64,000 nucleotides of DNA from positions 1 to 64,000 of the forward strand of contig NZ_JAGQTN010000275.1 in the NCBI RefSeq assembly GCF_020438995.1, given 5' to 3'. Of the stretch, positions 7,715 through 17,607 are shown one piece after another. Position 1 is the first letter of the stretch, and every line of letters starts with the position of its first letter. The DNA comes from Gordonia sp. (in: high G+C Gram-positive bacteria). Its GTDB lineage: Bacteria; Actinomycetota; Actinomycetes; Mycobacteriales; Mycobacteriaceae. Below the pieces are notes generated by a model. That model did not search any database, was not told where the DNA came from, and saw only the letters and a list, made by a program, of their open reading frames with translations. The position numbers and the translations under genes were made by a program.

Positions 7715-10233
7715 ACGTCGGCGGCCTCACCACGCGAACGCACGCCGAGCTTTGCGCACACCCGCAACACATGTCCCTCGATGGTCCGTACCGACAACTC
7801 GAGCCGGTAGGCGATCTCCTTGTTGGACAATCCCTGTCCCACCAATTCGATGATCTGCCGCTCCCGTCCGGTCAGCCGGTCGTCGGCCTCGACGCGCAAT
7901 TGCGCCGGCGACCTCAGCGAACCGATCCGGGAGATCAGCGAGCGGACATGGGCCCGGGCCGCCCCCGCCCGCGCGCCGTCGCGCGCCTCATCGAAGGCCT
8001 CCGCGGCCTGCGCGGCGGCATCTGCGGCCGCAGGCAGGTTGCCGGCCGTCTCGAAGTCCCTGGCGACGGATCTGAGCGCACCGCCGTCGCGGGCCTGCCA
8101 GGCATCGGCGTAGCGAACCGTCAGACCGAACCTGCTGAGCGGATTATGTTGCTGTGCAAGCAAACGCAACGCAGTCGGCACACATGCCTGGTCGGGCGCG
8201 CACAGTCTGTTGGCCAACTCGGTGTAGTCGGCCGCCACCGCGGGCGCACCGCACGCGACCGCATCGTGGGCGGAGTCCTGCAACAGTTCGACCGCGTCGT
8301 CGACCCGATCGCCGGCGACCAGCACCCACGCTTGGCTGATGACGGCGATCGAGGTGAACGACGCCAGCGCGGCCTCGTCCGGCATCGTCTCGTCCGGTAC
8401 CAGCTCGTCGGGCAGCGTCGGGCCCGGTGGTGCCGATATCGGTTCGGCGACTTCGATTTCGACGATTCCGGATTCCATCGCCGCGATACGGGCGAGCAGT
8501 CCGGTGAACAGATTGTGGCCGACAGAGTCGACGAAGATCTCCGCACCTTCGTGCAAGCAGGCACGTGCCTGCGCGAACTGGCCGGATTCGACATAGGTCG
8601 CCGCCGCCACCAGCGCCGCCATGGCACGGACCCGGGGTGCTGCGGTCCGAGTGCCTTCGAGCAGCCGGTCGGCGTGTTCGCATGCGCGAGCAACATTTCC
8701 GCACTGGCGAAGGGCCACCACCAGGGTGCCGCGGGTGTACAGATCGAGTACGGCGTCCTTGCCCGTCGGGCCGGGGCTTGCCCCGTCGGGGTTGACGACG
8801 GCCAGAATCGCACGCACCGCCTCGATGTTCCCGGCGACGGCGAACGCGTTGGCGTACAGGATTCCCACCCACGTACCCACCACCCGGTCGGAGCTGAGTG
8901 CTGCGGTGACCGCGGAAATCGGGGTGTCGGTGAGGCTGCACAGTTCCCCCGGACCGCGGGTCGCCCACACCTCCGCGCATCCGGCGACGGCCGCCAGCGG
9001 CTGGCACGCACCGGACGGTGAGGTGAGCAGTTCGCGTACCGTCGTAAGGTCGGCCTCGTGCAGGGCGGCCCAGCCGACGGACTGCGGAGGTGTGGGGCAG
9101 GCCTTGCCGAGCCGGATCACGGCATGATGCTCGCCCCTGCGCAGCGCGGCATCGGCGGCGGCCGCGAGTACCTCGACATCGGGTTCCAGGGTTTGCAGGG
9201 TGAGTTCGCCCGCCAGAATCAGGATCGGGTCGGTCTTGTCGGGTGACGACGAGGGACCGGCTCGGCGGATGGTTTCCAGGCATCCGTCGGCCAGCTTGGC
9301 CGCCCACTCCGCGGAAGCCAGACTCGGTGTCACCGAGGCGGCGTACGAGGCGAGATACGGTTTGCGCAGGCGCACCCGATGCTGATCGGCGTCGAGAATC
9401 CCGGTCTGCTCGGCGGCCAGCAGGTCCTCTACCGAACACACCGACTGTAGCGCCTGGATCGGAATGGCTCCATCGCAATAGGATTCACATGCCACTGTTG
9501 CCACAGAAAGCGCCGACACCACCCTGCGCACCGGCTCGGGGAGCGCCTCGAACTCCGCGCACGACCGATCTCTGAGCGCCGGGGTGAGTGCGGGAACCCA
9601 CTGGAATACGGCGATCTCACCGATCCCCAGCCAGCAGCCCCGGGCGATGGTCAGTTCCACACCTTCGATGAATGCCGCGGGAGTACCGCCCGCCCACCGC
9701 AGGAGCCGCGCGACACCCGTGACGGTCGGAACGCTGCCGAGGGCATGCCGGACGTAGCTGGTCGCATCCTCGATGGTCAGGTCGGCCAGATCCAGGCGCG
9801 GCAGATGGCCGTCCTTCCACAGCGCGGAGATCGACGCGGGAGCGGTTCGTTCTGGTGTTTCGGTGCTACATGCGAGAAATGCCGGGATGCTGTCGTGGAC
9901 GATCAGCGCGTGCAAGATGGCCGCGGACTCGTCGTCGAGCAGGTGCGCGTCGTCGACGACGAGCGTCGAACCCGACGTCAGCAACTGCACCGATATCGCC
10001 CACCGCGCCGAGTCCCGCGCATCGCCGGACGGGACGGCGAACGAGTAGCGCAAGCTGCCGAGGGTGCCGGATACCCGGGTGAGTGGACCGTCGACTCCGG
10101 CCACCAGTTCCGACAGAGCGGTCGTCTTACCCGACCCGGCACCGCCGACGACGACGCAGCCGGCCGGAAATACACGATGGCCGGCCGTCGCCCGGTCCAG
10201 TGCCTGGGCGGCCCGCAACTCGGCAAGAGACAT
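7696..10233 (-). CDS. LAL-family LuxR-type transcriptional regulator
   Basis: This is an intact large ATP-binding LuxR regulator (MalT-like), about 845 residues. The P-loop [13 protein letters not shown] lies near residues 30-42 and the Walker [15 protein letters not shown] near 90-103. A long TPR-like helical region follows, and the C-terminal HTH runs from [12 protein letters not shown] through [20 protein letters not shown] prefer the ATG at 10233 because GAGG lies 7 bases upstream. The product should sense a ligand in the TPR region and activate nearby or distant promoters. It heads a block of three overlapping regulator genes. The nearby flippase and adhesin genes are possible targets, but nothing in the sequence proves this. 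Confidence 0.85.
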   Translation of the reverse strand: MSLAELRAAQALDRATAGHRVFPAGCVVVGGAGSGKTTALSELVAGVDGPLTRVSGTLGSLRYSFAVPSGDARDSARWAISVQLLTSGSTLVVDDAHLLDDESAAILHALIVHDSIPAFLACSTETPERTAPASISALWKDGHLPRLDLADLTIEDATSYVRHALGSVPTVTGVARLLRWAGGTPAAFIEGVELTIARGCWLGIGEIAVFQWVPALTPALRDRSCAEFEALPEPVRRVVSALSVATVACESYCDGAIPIQALQSVCSVEDLLAAEQTGILDADQHRVRLRKPYLASYAASVTPSLASAEWAAKLADGCLETIRRAGPSSSPDKTDPILILAGELTLQTLEPDVEVLAAAADAALRRGEHHAVIRLGKACPTPPQSVGWAALHEADLTTVRELLTSPSGACQPLAAVAGCAEVWATRGPGELCSLTDTPISAVTAALSSDRVVGTWVGILYANAFAVAGNIEAVRAILAVVNPDGASPGPTGKDAVLDLYTRGTLVVALRQCGNVARACEHADRLLEGTRTAAPRVRAMAALVAAATYVESGQFAQARACLHEGAEIFVDSVGHNLFTGLLARIAAMESGIVEIEVAEPISAPPGPTLPDELVPDETMPDEAALASFTSIAVISQAWVLVAGDRVDDAVELLQDSAHDAVACGAPAVAADYTELANRLCAPDQACVPTALRLLAQQHNPLSRFGLTVRYADAWQARDGGALRSVARDFETAGNLPAAADAAAQAAEAFDEARDGARAGAARAHVRSLISRIGSLRSPAQLRVEADDRLTGRERQIIELVGQGLSNKEIAYRLELSVRTIEGHVLRVCAKLGVRSRGEAADVWSPSA

Positions 10234-10307
10234 CAACACACCTCACATGATGAATCCACACTGAACCGTAGGGTAGATATCGACGCGATGTTAGCCCGAA
10301 CGGTGTC

Positions 10308-11642
10308 TCACCGCGCGGGTATGTCGCGGCCTTGATCGGCTGCCGATGGGTCGCGCAGATCGATGCGCAGCCGGCGCCACAGCGGGATCGCGATCAGCAG
10401 CGAACCGGCCGTTTCGACCGCCGCATAGGTCCAGCCGACGCCGGCGATGCCATGCCGCGGGATCACCCACGCGCAGCCGGCGATGACTCCGATGGTGGAC
10501 ACCACCTGCAGCGCAACCGCCGGCAGCATGGTCCGATGCACGCGGCACAGGCAGGCGAACACCACACCGGGCGCGCTCGCGATCGGGACCAGCGCGGCCG
10601 ACAGCATCAGCGCCCACGCGTTCTCGGCGTAACTCGGGCTGACCAGCCACAGCGCGATTGGTCCGCCCACTGCCAGCGCGGCCGATGCGGCCACGATGAC
10701 CAAGCCGAACAGTCGCAGGAACCTGCCCAGCAGGGTGGCGAGTTGCTCCGGATGGGCGGCGGTCTCGGCGATGAACGGCCCGCACACCATCAGCACCGCC
10801 ACCAAGATCGCCGACACGATGGTCCATGACACCGTGAAATACGCCGTTTCGGTGGCCCCGGCCTGCACCACCACCAGCAGCGGTAACACCAGTGGCGTGA
10901 TGCTCGCCAGCGCCGCGATACTGAACGTGCTCGCGAAGTAGCTCCACAGTTCGCCGTTCGGCGGCAGCGTCGATTCGGTGCGGGACTGGGCGCGCACCGC
11001 CATCACCACCACCGTCTGCGCGACGAGCACCGCAACCGCAGCGGTGAGCACCCACGACACCTCGATCGCCGCGTGACCCGCTACTGAACCGCGGTCACCT
11101 GCGACGGTCAGGCCTAGGGCACACAGGATCGCGAGTTTCGCGACGGCGAAGGAGATGTTCTTGACCGCCGCCCAGCGGGCCGCGCGCAGCCCGACCAGGA
11201 CCGAATCGGCCAGGGCGAACGCCGCGAGCGTCGCCACGCACAGCGGGAACAATGTCTTACCCGTCGTCGACTCGAACAGGTCGTCGGCGGGACCGACCGC
11301 GATGAAGACTGCGCCCAGGAGCAACGCGAACAGCCCTGTGACGACGTAGCCGCGGATCAGCAGGGCTCCGGTGCGGCGTCCGGCGAGCGGCAGAAAGCGT
11401 TCGTACAGCGCACCGAGACTCAGATTCGCCAGCGTCGACAACATGACCGCGGTATTGATGACCGCACCCGCGCGGCCCACCTCGGCCTCGACGAAGAAGC
11501 GGGCCGCCAGCGCCCAGAACACCAGGCCCAGGGCGCTGTTGATCAGCGCCGCGGCCAGCAGTGCCGTCGAATTGAATTCTAGGCTGTGCCAACGGGATCG
11601 GTCGCAGTTGTCGTTGTCGGGGTTCGGGTCGACGTCGGTCAC
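10308..11642 (-). CDS. Polysaccharide flippase-like membrane protein (Wzx/MATE-like)
   Basis: This 444-residue protein has about twelve hydrophobic segments, a hydrophilic Asp/Asn-rich N-terminus of about 20 residues and an Arg-rich C-terminus. The pattern, and sequences such as LINSALGLVFWALAARFF in the first segment, fit oligosaccharide flippases (MVF superfamily), which turn lipid-linked sugars across the membrane. No glycosyltransferase genes flank it, so its substrate cannot be inferred. It is transcribed toward the LAL regulators, with about 70 bases between its stop and the LAL start. The GTG start lacks a strong ribosome binding site; an internal start is possible. Function at family level only. 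Confidence 0.7.
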   Translation of the reverse strand: MTDVDPNPDNDNCDRSRWHSLEFNSTALLAAALINSALGLVFWALAARFFVEAEVGRAGAVINTAVMLSTLANLSLGALYERFLPLAGRRTGALLIRGYVVTGLFALLLGAVFIAVGPADDLFESTTGKTLFPLCVATLAAFALADSVLVGLRAARWAAVKNISFAVAKLAILCALGLTVAGDRGSVAGHAAIEVSWVLTAAVAVLVAQTVVVMAVRAQSRTESTLPPNGELWSYFASTFSIAALASITPLVLPLLVVVQAGATETAYFTVSWTIVSAILVAVLMVCGPFIAETAAHPEQLATLLGRFLRLFGLVIVAASAALAVGGPIALWLVSPSYAENAWALMLSAALVPIASAPGVVFACLCRVHRTMLPAVALQVVSTIGVIAGCAWVIPRHGIAGVGWTYAAVETAGSLLIAIPLWRRLRIDLRDPSAADQGRDIPAR

Positions 11643-11740
11643 GCTCGACGCGACCTGACCGTCGCGGTCCGGTAGGGGTTCGCCGCGTGGTTCATAACGC
11701 CGAATTTTGCCATCGGCAGGGTGGTTCAGAAGTTTGCGGT

Positions 11741-12550
11741 TCAGAAATCCGAGCCGCCGTCGACATTGAGATCGGCGCCCGTCATGTAAGTGTTGGTGCG
11801 GGAACCGGCGAATGCGATGACCGGTCCGATCTCGGACGGGAGACCGGCCCGGCGGATGAATGCGGGATGCCCGAACTCGGCGTCGATCGCGTCCATCACC
11901 GCGTACAGGTCATCGAGGTCGGGGCGGCGGTCGTCGGGCAGGCGTGAGAGGTAGTCACGCAGGCCCTGGGACAGGAACGAACCGGGGGAGACCGTGTTGA
12001 CCAGGATCCCCTCGGGTGCCAGGGTCTGCGCGAGATTCTTGCTGACGCTGGTGAGCGCGGCCTTGGCGGCGGTGTAGGCGATCAGGGTGGGGGACTGACG
12101 ACGCACCGAATGCGCGGATACATTCACGATGCGCGCCCACTCGGCCTTGCGGAGCAGCGGTAGCGCCGCTTCCACGCACTTGACGGCGCTGAGCGTGCCG
12201 ATGTCGAAGGTGGCATGCCAGTTGTCGTCGTCGATGCTCTCGAGGGGGCCGATGCCGACGTCGATGGGACCGACGGCGTTGACCAGTGTGTTCACCACGC
12301 CCCAGCGTTCGCCGATGGTCGCGAATGCTGCGTCGATATCGGTTCGGCTGTTGAGGTCGGTGGGAATCGGCAGGACATCGGGGGCGCCGAGTTCGGTCAG
12401 CCTGGCGGCGGTGTCGTTCAGTCCTTGCTCACCGCGGGCCAGCAGCGCCACTTTCGCGCCCTCGGCAGCAACGGTTTCTGCTGCTGCCCGGCCCATTCCC
12501 TTGGTGCCCCCGTTGACCACCACCACCGCATCGGCAAATCCCAGATCCAC
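11741..12550 (-). CDS. Short-chain dehydrogenase/reductase (SDR)
   Basis: This 269-residue protein has the classical SDR layout: the dinucleotide-binding GGTKGMG near residues 14-20, D in PTDLNS near 63, NAVGPIDVG replacing the usual NAG loop near 88-96, the catalytic Ser in NVSAHS near 144, and YTAAKAA (catalytic Tyr and Lys) near 157-163. It ends in the usual GADLNVDGGSDF. It should be an NAD(P)-dependent oxidoreductase of a hydroxyl or keto group; the substrate cannot be read from the sequence. The GTG start has the ribosome binding site AGAGAGG 7-9 bases upstream. It stands alone, with about 100 bases to each neighbour. Confidence 0.85.
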   Translation of the reverse strand: MDLGFADAVVVVNGGTKGMGRAAAETVAAEGAKVALLARGEQGLNDTAARLTELGAPDVLPIPTDLNSRTDIDAAFATIGERWGVVNTLVNAVGPIDVGIGPLESIDDDNWHATFDIGTLSAVKCVEAALPLLRKAEWARIVNVSAHSVRRQSPTLIAYTAAKAALTSVSKNLAQTLAPEGILVNTVSPGSFLSQGLRDYLSRLPDDRRPDLDDLYAVMDAIDAEFGHPAFIRRAGLPSEIGPVIAFAGSRTNTYMTGADLNVDGGSDF

Positions 12551-12664
12551 GTGTCATCCTCTCTACTGTGCCTCTATCTGTTTACTGTAAGGCATTCAGT
12601 TGGGTTGACGGTTGGCTCCTGTGCTGGTTGAGGTGACCGGCTTTGCGGCGACGTCCATCGCTAT

Positions 12665-13132
12665 CTACGAGAACGGATTCTGTTTGGTGACCTGCTCCAA
12701 CTCGCCGACCTCGAGACGCCGACCGAGGATCAGCTTGCCCGACACCGATTCCAGCGCGGCGACCCACCATTCGGCGCGGTCGAGCACCGGCTGCGCCACC
12801 GCCCGGTCGACGGTGCTCAAAGTGACCAGACGTTGCGCGACGTCGTCGACGGTCAACTCGATCTGGACGCGGCCGTCGATCAGCGAGATATCGGTGCCGG
12901 TTGCGTTGTGCAGCGGTGTGACCGCGTCCCGGATTCGCCGGAACAGCCGCGCCTCCGGGGAATGCCCGAGCGCCCAGCCGTCGGGGGCCTCGATCATCTT
13001 GCCCGGGTAGAGCTGTGCCGACTGCTGAAGCTGGGTGCGAGAAGACTTGCGCAACATCAGGATCAGCGCGGCTGCCACGGCCACGGCACCGACGATCACC
13101 AGCAGAACGGCAATGATCACAAGAGTTCCCAC
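12665..13132 (-). CDS. Small membrane-anchored protein of the SPFH/zinc-ribbon module
   Basis: This 155-residue protein starts with one membrane helix (residues about 4-27), then a short basic stretch and a soluble domain of about 120 residues that I do not recognise (it contains HNATGTDISLIDGRVQIEL). It follows the zinc-ribbon gene with a 2-base gap and is therefore almost certainly translated from the same mRNA. In Bacillus subtilis an SPFH protein (YdjI) is encoded with two partner membrane proteins (YdjG, YdjH). This gene may play the part of the second partner, which is an inference from gene order and size rather than sequence similarity. Confidence 0.65.
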   Translation of the reverse strand: MGTLVIIAVLLVIVGAVAVAAALILMLRKSSRTQLQQSAQLYPGKMIEAPDGWALGHSPEARLFRRIRDAVTPLHNATGTDISLIDGRVQIELTVDDVAQRLVTLSTVDRAVAQPVLDRAEWWVAALESVSGKLILGRRLEVGELEQVTKQNPFS

Positions 13133-13134
13133 CG

Positions 13135-14553
13135 CTACCTCACCGACTGTACGAGTATCACGATCGCCGTTATGGCGATGATGGCGGCGACGATCGCCGC
13201 AATGATCTTGACCTTGCTGTACGGCCGCGAACCCTGCACCTCACCGGTTACGCCATTGATGTACACCTGGAACGGTTTGGAGTCGTACACCACCGTCAGC
13301 AACCAGATCGGCAGCAGCAGATACCGGAACTGCAGCGGATTGAACCGCGATTCCGACGACGAGATGCGCTGCTTGTCACCGCCGATGTCACGGCGCACCG
13401 TGGAGGCGATGCGATCGTCGATCTCCTCGCGGCGGGCGACCTGAAAACCTTCCTCGGGTCCGATCTCGTAGGTGCGGGCCAGATGTCCGGCGAGGTATTC
13501 GCCGGTGAACGGGCGCGCCGTCTCGATCGGCCACGGCTTGAGCTCCTCGACACGTTTCGGATCGACACCGGTATTAGCCAGGGCTGCAACATCTTTGAAA
13601 TTATCGACGACGTCGCCGCGGACATTGGTCCAGCGGGTGCGGGTTTCGGTGTGCCGGTCGTCGCCGCTACCGACCTCCACCGTGTAGTCGTCGCCGCGCT
13701 GACCCGTATAGCGGGTATAGGCGATGGTGTCGTAACTGAAATAGGAGAAATACACGCTCGAAAACGAGCCGAGGGTCCGATACTTCTTGAACTCCGTCGG
13801 CGCGAACCAGCGGGAATTGATCCACTTCTCGATGTTCTGCCGCGCCACCTTGTCGTCGACACCGAACGGGATCACCCCGTCGACGGGCAGCGTCTTGGGA
13901 GCGTCCTGGATATCGTCACGCTGAATCGGCGATGCACAGTACGGGCAGCGGGTGGCGGTCAGCGTTCCGGTGAACACCGTTGTACCACCACAGTTCTGGC
14001 ACACCACCTGATGTTCGTCGGAGGCGGCCGGGTCGTTCGACGACAACAGTCCGCGGGTGTTGGCGGCGGCGACCTTCGCATCGCGGAGTTCGTGCAATCC
14101 CACCCGGGCGTCGGACCGGGCGATCTCCCTGGTGCTGTTGCAACTCGGGCAGCGCAACACCCCGGTCGCCGGATCGAACACCAGATTTCCGCCGCAATTG
14201 GCGCACGGATAGGTGCGGGTGTCCTCGGTGACATGATGCTGCCCGACCCGGCCCGCGCGCGGGTCCACCGGTGGTGCCATCGGTGGCCGTGAGTTGTTGG
14301 CGGGCATCGATGCGGCCTGCTTCGGCGGGCCTGCTTGTCGTGGCGGCATCGGCGGCGGGCTACCGGCACCAGTCGGTGGTAGCGGAGGCGGTGCGCCGTA
14401 CGGAGGACGTGGTGGGCCACCGGATTGCGACGGCGACGGACCGCCGGACTGGAACGGCGGCGGTGCGCCGAACGGCGGTGGCGGTGGGCCGTCGGACGGC
14501 AGCGGCGGCGGGCCGTCGGACGGCAGCGGCGGCGGCGTGGGGGGAGTGGTCAT
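13135..14553 (-). CDS. Membrane protein with paired zinc ribbons (YdjG-like)
   Basis: The 472-residue protein begins with about 100 Pro/Gly-rich residues (repeats of PPPLPSDG). Two zinc ribbons follow: CANCGG...CPSC near residues 118-137 and CQNCGG...CPYC near 185-207. A globular domain of about 200 residues and one C-terminal membrane helix (VKIIAAIVAAIIAITAIVIL, near 448-467) complete it. I place the start at 14553, with AGAGGA 8 bases upstream, rather than at an upstream in-frame codon. It lies between the SPFH gene and a small membrane protein. The known relative in Bacillus recruits an SPFH protein to the membrane during envelope stress. A similar scaffolding role here is likely but unproven. 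Confidence 0.75.
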   Translation of the reverse strand: MTTPPTPPPLPSDGPPPLPSDGPPPPPFGAPPPFQSGGPSPSQSGGPPRPPYGAPPPLPPTGAGSPPPMPPRQAGPPKQAASMPANNSRPPMAPPVDPRAGRVGQHHVTEDTRTYPCANCGGNLVFDPATGVLRCPSCNSTREIARSDARVGLHELRDAKVAAANTRGLLSSNDPAASDEHQVVCQNCGGTTVFTGTLTATRCPYCASPIQRDDIQDAPKTLPVDGVIPFGVDDKVARQNIEKWINSRWFAPTEFKKYRTLGSFSSVYFSYFSYDTIAYTRYTGQRGDDYTVEVGSGDDRHTETRTRWTNVRGDVVDNFKDVAALANTGVDPKRVEELKPWPIETARPFTGEYLAGHLARTYEIGPEEGFQVARREEIDDRIASTVRRDIGGDKQRISSSESRFNPLQFRYLLLPIWLLTVVYDSKPFQVYINGVTGEVQGSRPYSKVKIIAAIVAAIIAITAIVILVQSVR

Positions 14554-14597
14554 CGGACAGTCCTCTCGAAAAGCCTTCTCGAAAAGAACGCGCGCGG

Positions 14598-15746
14598 TCA
14601 GGCCGGAGGCATCCGAGGAGGCAGCGGCGGCGGAACCGCCGGGAACAGCGTGGCGAGCTCGGGAACCTGTCCGGCCGCCGTCCACCCGGCCATGTTCGCC
14701 GCCCACACCAGCGTCTGCCGCGTCACCGCACCACCGGCGATGTACTGCTGCAACTGAGCGGCCGTGTAAGGTCCACCGGCCTGCCCGTTCTGCTCGACGT
14801 GGTACTGCGTCGCGGTAGGCAACGGAGGTGGTGCGGCGGCCGGAGCCGGGCCGGCCTGGCGAGGTCCGGCGACCGCACCGCCCATCTGCTGGCCGAGCGC
14901 CATGCCCATACCGGCACCGAGAAAATCGCCCACCGAACTTCCGCCCGGATTGTTGGCGCCCGCCACCATTGCCTCGCCGAGCTTGCCCTGCTGATAGCGC
15001 TGCATGTCGTCGACCTGATTGAGGAAACCCTGCTCCTCCACGCCGCGCGCCACACCACGGGTCATCGCCGCGGTGATCTCATCCGGCAGCGAGACATTGA
15101 GCAGAATGTCCTCGATGCCGAGGCCGTACTCGTCGTCGACACGTTCCTGGACGAACGCCTTCAGCTTCTGCGACAGCTCACCGACCTTGCCCTGCAGGTC
15201 GATCACGCCGACACCCGTCTGCAAGATCATGTCCGAGAACGCCTGCGCGATGATGCGCCGCAACAACTCCGAGATCTCATCGACGTTGACGTTGCTGTCG
15301 GTGCCGATCACCTCCCGCAGGAAGATCGCCGGATCGGCCACCCGCACCACACACATGCCGTTGGCACGGACCTGAACCATCTTGAAATCAGGGTCGCGGA
15401 TGGTGATTGGGTTCGGTGTGCCCCACCGCAGCTCGGTCACCGGCCGGGTGTTGATGAAGTACACCTCGGACCGGAACGGGCTCTTGAACCCGTGTTTCCA
15501 CCCCTGAATCGTCGACAGGATCGGCAGATTCTCGGTGGTCAGCTCATAGTTGCCGGGCCCGAACGTGTCCGCGAGCCGGCCGCGGTACACGAACACCGCC
15601 TTCTGGCCCTCCCGGACGATCAGCTGAGCGCCGTTCTTGATTTCGTTGTTGTAGCGCGGAAAACGCCACGCGAGCGTCGTGCGAGTGTCGTCGAACCATT
15701 CGATGATGTCGACGAGCTCGCCCTTGAGCTTGGAGATCACGCCCAT
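14598..15746 (-). CDS. SPFH/Band-7 domain protein with C-terminal GYF_2-like domain (YdjI-like)
   Basis: The 382-residue protein has an SPFH (stomatin/prohibitin-like) core from about residue 20 to 250, recognised from EWFDDTRTTLAWRFPRYNN, LIVREGQKAVFVYRGR and the C-terminal helix region. An Ala/Gly/Pro-rich linker follows, then a small domain from about 310 to 365 with QYHVEQNGQAGGPYT and VWAANMAGW, typical of GYF_2 domains. The start at MGVISKLK (15746) is preferred because GGAGGA lies just upstream; 18 more residues could be read. It is the first gene of a three-gene unit with the zinc-ribbon and small membrane proteins. SPFH proteins build membrane microdomain scaffolds; the family resembles the so-called virion core proteins of bacteria. 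Confidence 0.8.
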   Translation of the reverse strand: MGVISKLKGELVDIIEWFDDTRTTLAWRFPRYNNEIKNGAQLIVREGQKAVFVYRGRLADTFGPGNYELTTENLPILSTIQGWKHGFKSPFRSEVYFINTRPVTELRWGTPNPITIRDPDFKMVQVRANGMCVVRVADPAIFLREVIGTDSNVNVDEISELLRRIIAQAFSDMILQTGVGVIDLQGKVGELSQKLKAFVQERVDDEYGLGIEDILLNVSLPDEITAAMTRGVARGVEEQGFLNQVDDMQRYQQGKLGEAMVAGANNPGGSSVGDFLGAGMGMALGQQMGGAVAGPRQAGPAPAAAPPPLPTATQYHVEQNGQAGGPYTAAQLQQYIAGGAVTRQTLVWAANMAGWTAAGQVPELATLFPAVPPPLPPRMPPA

Positions 15747-16403
15747 GTCTTCGCTGTCCTCCGGTCGGTGTGCGTCAGGAGCGCTAGCCAGCGTAGTCAC
15801 TTCGGGCGGGGTGTGGGAGGCGATGTCGTGTCAACGGATGAGTGGTGCGACCGATGTGCGAGCTATGTCCACCGCCGCGTCTTCGGCGGATGGTGGGCAG
15901 GAAGGGAACGGATTGATCGCCGCCAATTGGCATCTGACTTGACCGTGAGCTGCAGTCGGGAAGCGGTGCCCGGACAGATCGGCTGGGCGAGGTGGTCGAT
16001 GGCGATGCACCAGACACCGGTGCCTGCGTCTCAATGCAGCCGTCGATGAACATGCTTGGGGACGTAACGGGGCCGAAGCAGCGCAGGCCGCTAAGTAAGC
16101 ACCCGGAGTCATTTGCACGCGACAACCGCGTTGCTGAGGTGTCCGGCGGACATGTTGCGGTGGACGAGGAGCGTCCGGGTCGGCGGACCTGGCGTCGGTG
16201 CATGACGTATCGTTTGCTGCGGACTGTCACCCAAAAGGGTGAAATCCGCGTCGTCATCTTTCCCCGCCTCCGAAAAAGTGCTAATTCTTGTTGACCATAT
16301 TTCAGTGGAAGAGTGTTCAAGTGTGGTGCCCTTCTGTTTTGGGTGGCATCAGGACTGAACTAGGTGGAAGTGGATCCAGCGTCCTATCGATACGAAGAGG
16401 ATA
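15747..16403. other. Gene-poor stretch at the left edge of the accessory island
   Basis: About 650 bases separate the divergent SPFH and orphan membrane-protein genes. Short open frames exist on both strands, but none has a convincing start, ribosome binding site or recognisable protein. GC content falls toward the right end, marking the change into the AT-richer gene that follows. Confidence 0.5.
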
Positions 16404-17495
16404 TTGAGCAAATTGTCAGGTTTTCCGCGTTCCTATGCTTCATCGTCACTCGACCGGGCAAAGATTGAAGGCTTAGCGAGAATGGCGGCATCGCAGACTC
16501 GCATACCACCGACGCCGTCCATCGGCTACGGCGACTATTCTCATGGTAGAGAGAAGGAGGTTGTTCTCGTAGGGCAGTGTTGGGTTCTCGATCGACGCAC
16601 TTGGAATGGGCGCTTTTCGCTCCAAGGTGGTAGAAAGGAGCGGGAGGGGCACGACGACACGTACATAGTCCTTAATCAAAGCGGAAATCTACAGAAAGTT
16701 TGGATAAGCACTGAAGTGCAACTTTCTGGGCTAGAAATAGATCACTCGGAAATACGTGGAGATTGCGTTCCGATTAGTGATGCGGATATCCAGTCGTTCG
16801 ACTTTGATCCATACTTCTACGATAGCCGCCGCCAGGATAAGTATGGTGCTTGGACGGACAGATTTGATCCAGAAAACAATGGAGTGGGAACCATGCGGTT
16901 CTTTCGCCAGGGTGATGGTATGGTAAAATTGCTCGAAGATGTTCGAAATGGCACGGCGTCATTGCCGAAAGTTTCTCCCGAGCATACCGAGGCGGCTTCA
17001 ATGGAGCGTGTCCAAGCGCGTGCCAAGGCCAGGGCGGCTGACGAAGCCAAGGTATTGAAACAGAATCAAGATCTGATTCAATACCGCCGCAAATGCAAGG
17101 TTGCCAGTGTCGTGTTGTATATCGTCGCTGCAGTTCTGGTCATGAAATGGGTCGACCAAGTCATGAAATGGGGTGACTGGACCGGTGCTCCGGTCCTTGC
17201 CTGGCTGGTTGCAATCGCAGGTATGGGGTTTGCTGGTGCTGTGCACGGCCGACGTCATCCTAAAGGTCGTTTCAGTTCTCCAATTGTTGCCCAACTCTTA
17301 TTCTGTTCCGCTGCAACGATAATCGCATTCTGGGATGAGTTTACAGATCCCAAGTTTGCGAACCCGGGGTTTGAATTGATATTCGTCGCGACGATGCTTA
17401 TCGGTGTGCTCGTGGTGTTCTGTGGGTCCATCATAACGCTTGTCATCGCAATGATCTTGAATAACGTGTGTGGATACCCCCCGAAGTCTCGGTAG
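16404..17495 (+). CDS. Orphan membrane protein of unknown function, AT-richer than its surroundings
   Basis: The 363-residue frame starts at a TTG with AGAGG four bases upstream. Residues 1-190 are soluble and rich in charged and aromatic residues (YGDYSHGREKEVVLVGQCWVLD is part of it). Residues about 200-230 are Ala/Lys/Glu/Gln-rich and may be a coiled coil. Four or so membrane segments follow from about 235 to 355. Codon usage contains many A/T-ending codons, unlike its neighbours, suggesting transfer. It is a single gene; no partner of known type is next to it except the defence-like operon on the opposite strand. I do not recognise the family; C-terminal membrane helices behind a soluble domain would suit an abortive-infection effector, but this is speculation. 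Confidence 0.6.
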   Translation: MSKLSGFPRSYASSSLDRAKIEGLARMAASQTRIPPTPSIGYGDYSHGREKEVVLVGQCWVLDRRTWNGRFSLQGGRKEREGHDDTYIVLNQSGNLQKVWISTEVQLSGLEIDHSEIRGDCVPISDADIQSFDFDPYFYDSRRQDKYGAWTDRFDPENNGVGTMRFFRQGDGMVKLLEDVRNGTASLPKVSPEHTEAASMERVQARAKARAADEAKVLKQNQDLIQYRRKCKVASVVLYIVAAVLVMKWVDQVMKWGDWTGAPVLAWLVAIAGMGFAGAVHGRRHPKGRFSSPIVAQLLFCSAATIIAFWDEFTDPKFANPGFELIFVATMLIGVLVVFCGSIITLVIAMILNNVCGYPPKSR

Positions 17496-17607
17496 TTGGA
17501 CGACTCGGCGCCTGCTCCGGGATGTTATAAGTCACGAAGTCCGGCGAGTCAGGTTTGTCATATCTAATGTGCGGTTTATGCGCGGGATGGCCAAACTCAG
17601 TGGTAGT

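Noticed and set aside
12612..13010. Plus-strand frame of 132 codons opposite the small membrane protein gene
   Set aside because: Antisense shadow; the minus frame has a membrane anchor and is tightly coupled to the zinc-ribbon gene.
15784..16320. Minus-strand frame of 178 codons and overlapping frames between the SPFH gene and the orphan membrane protein
   Set aside because: No ribosome binding site, no coherent composition and no recognised family; treated as non-coding.
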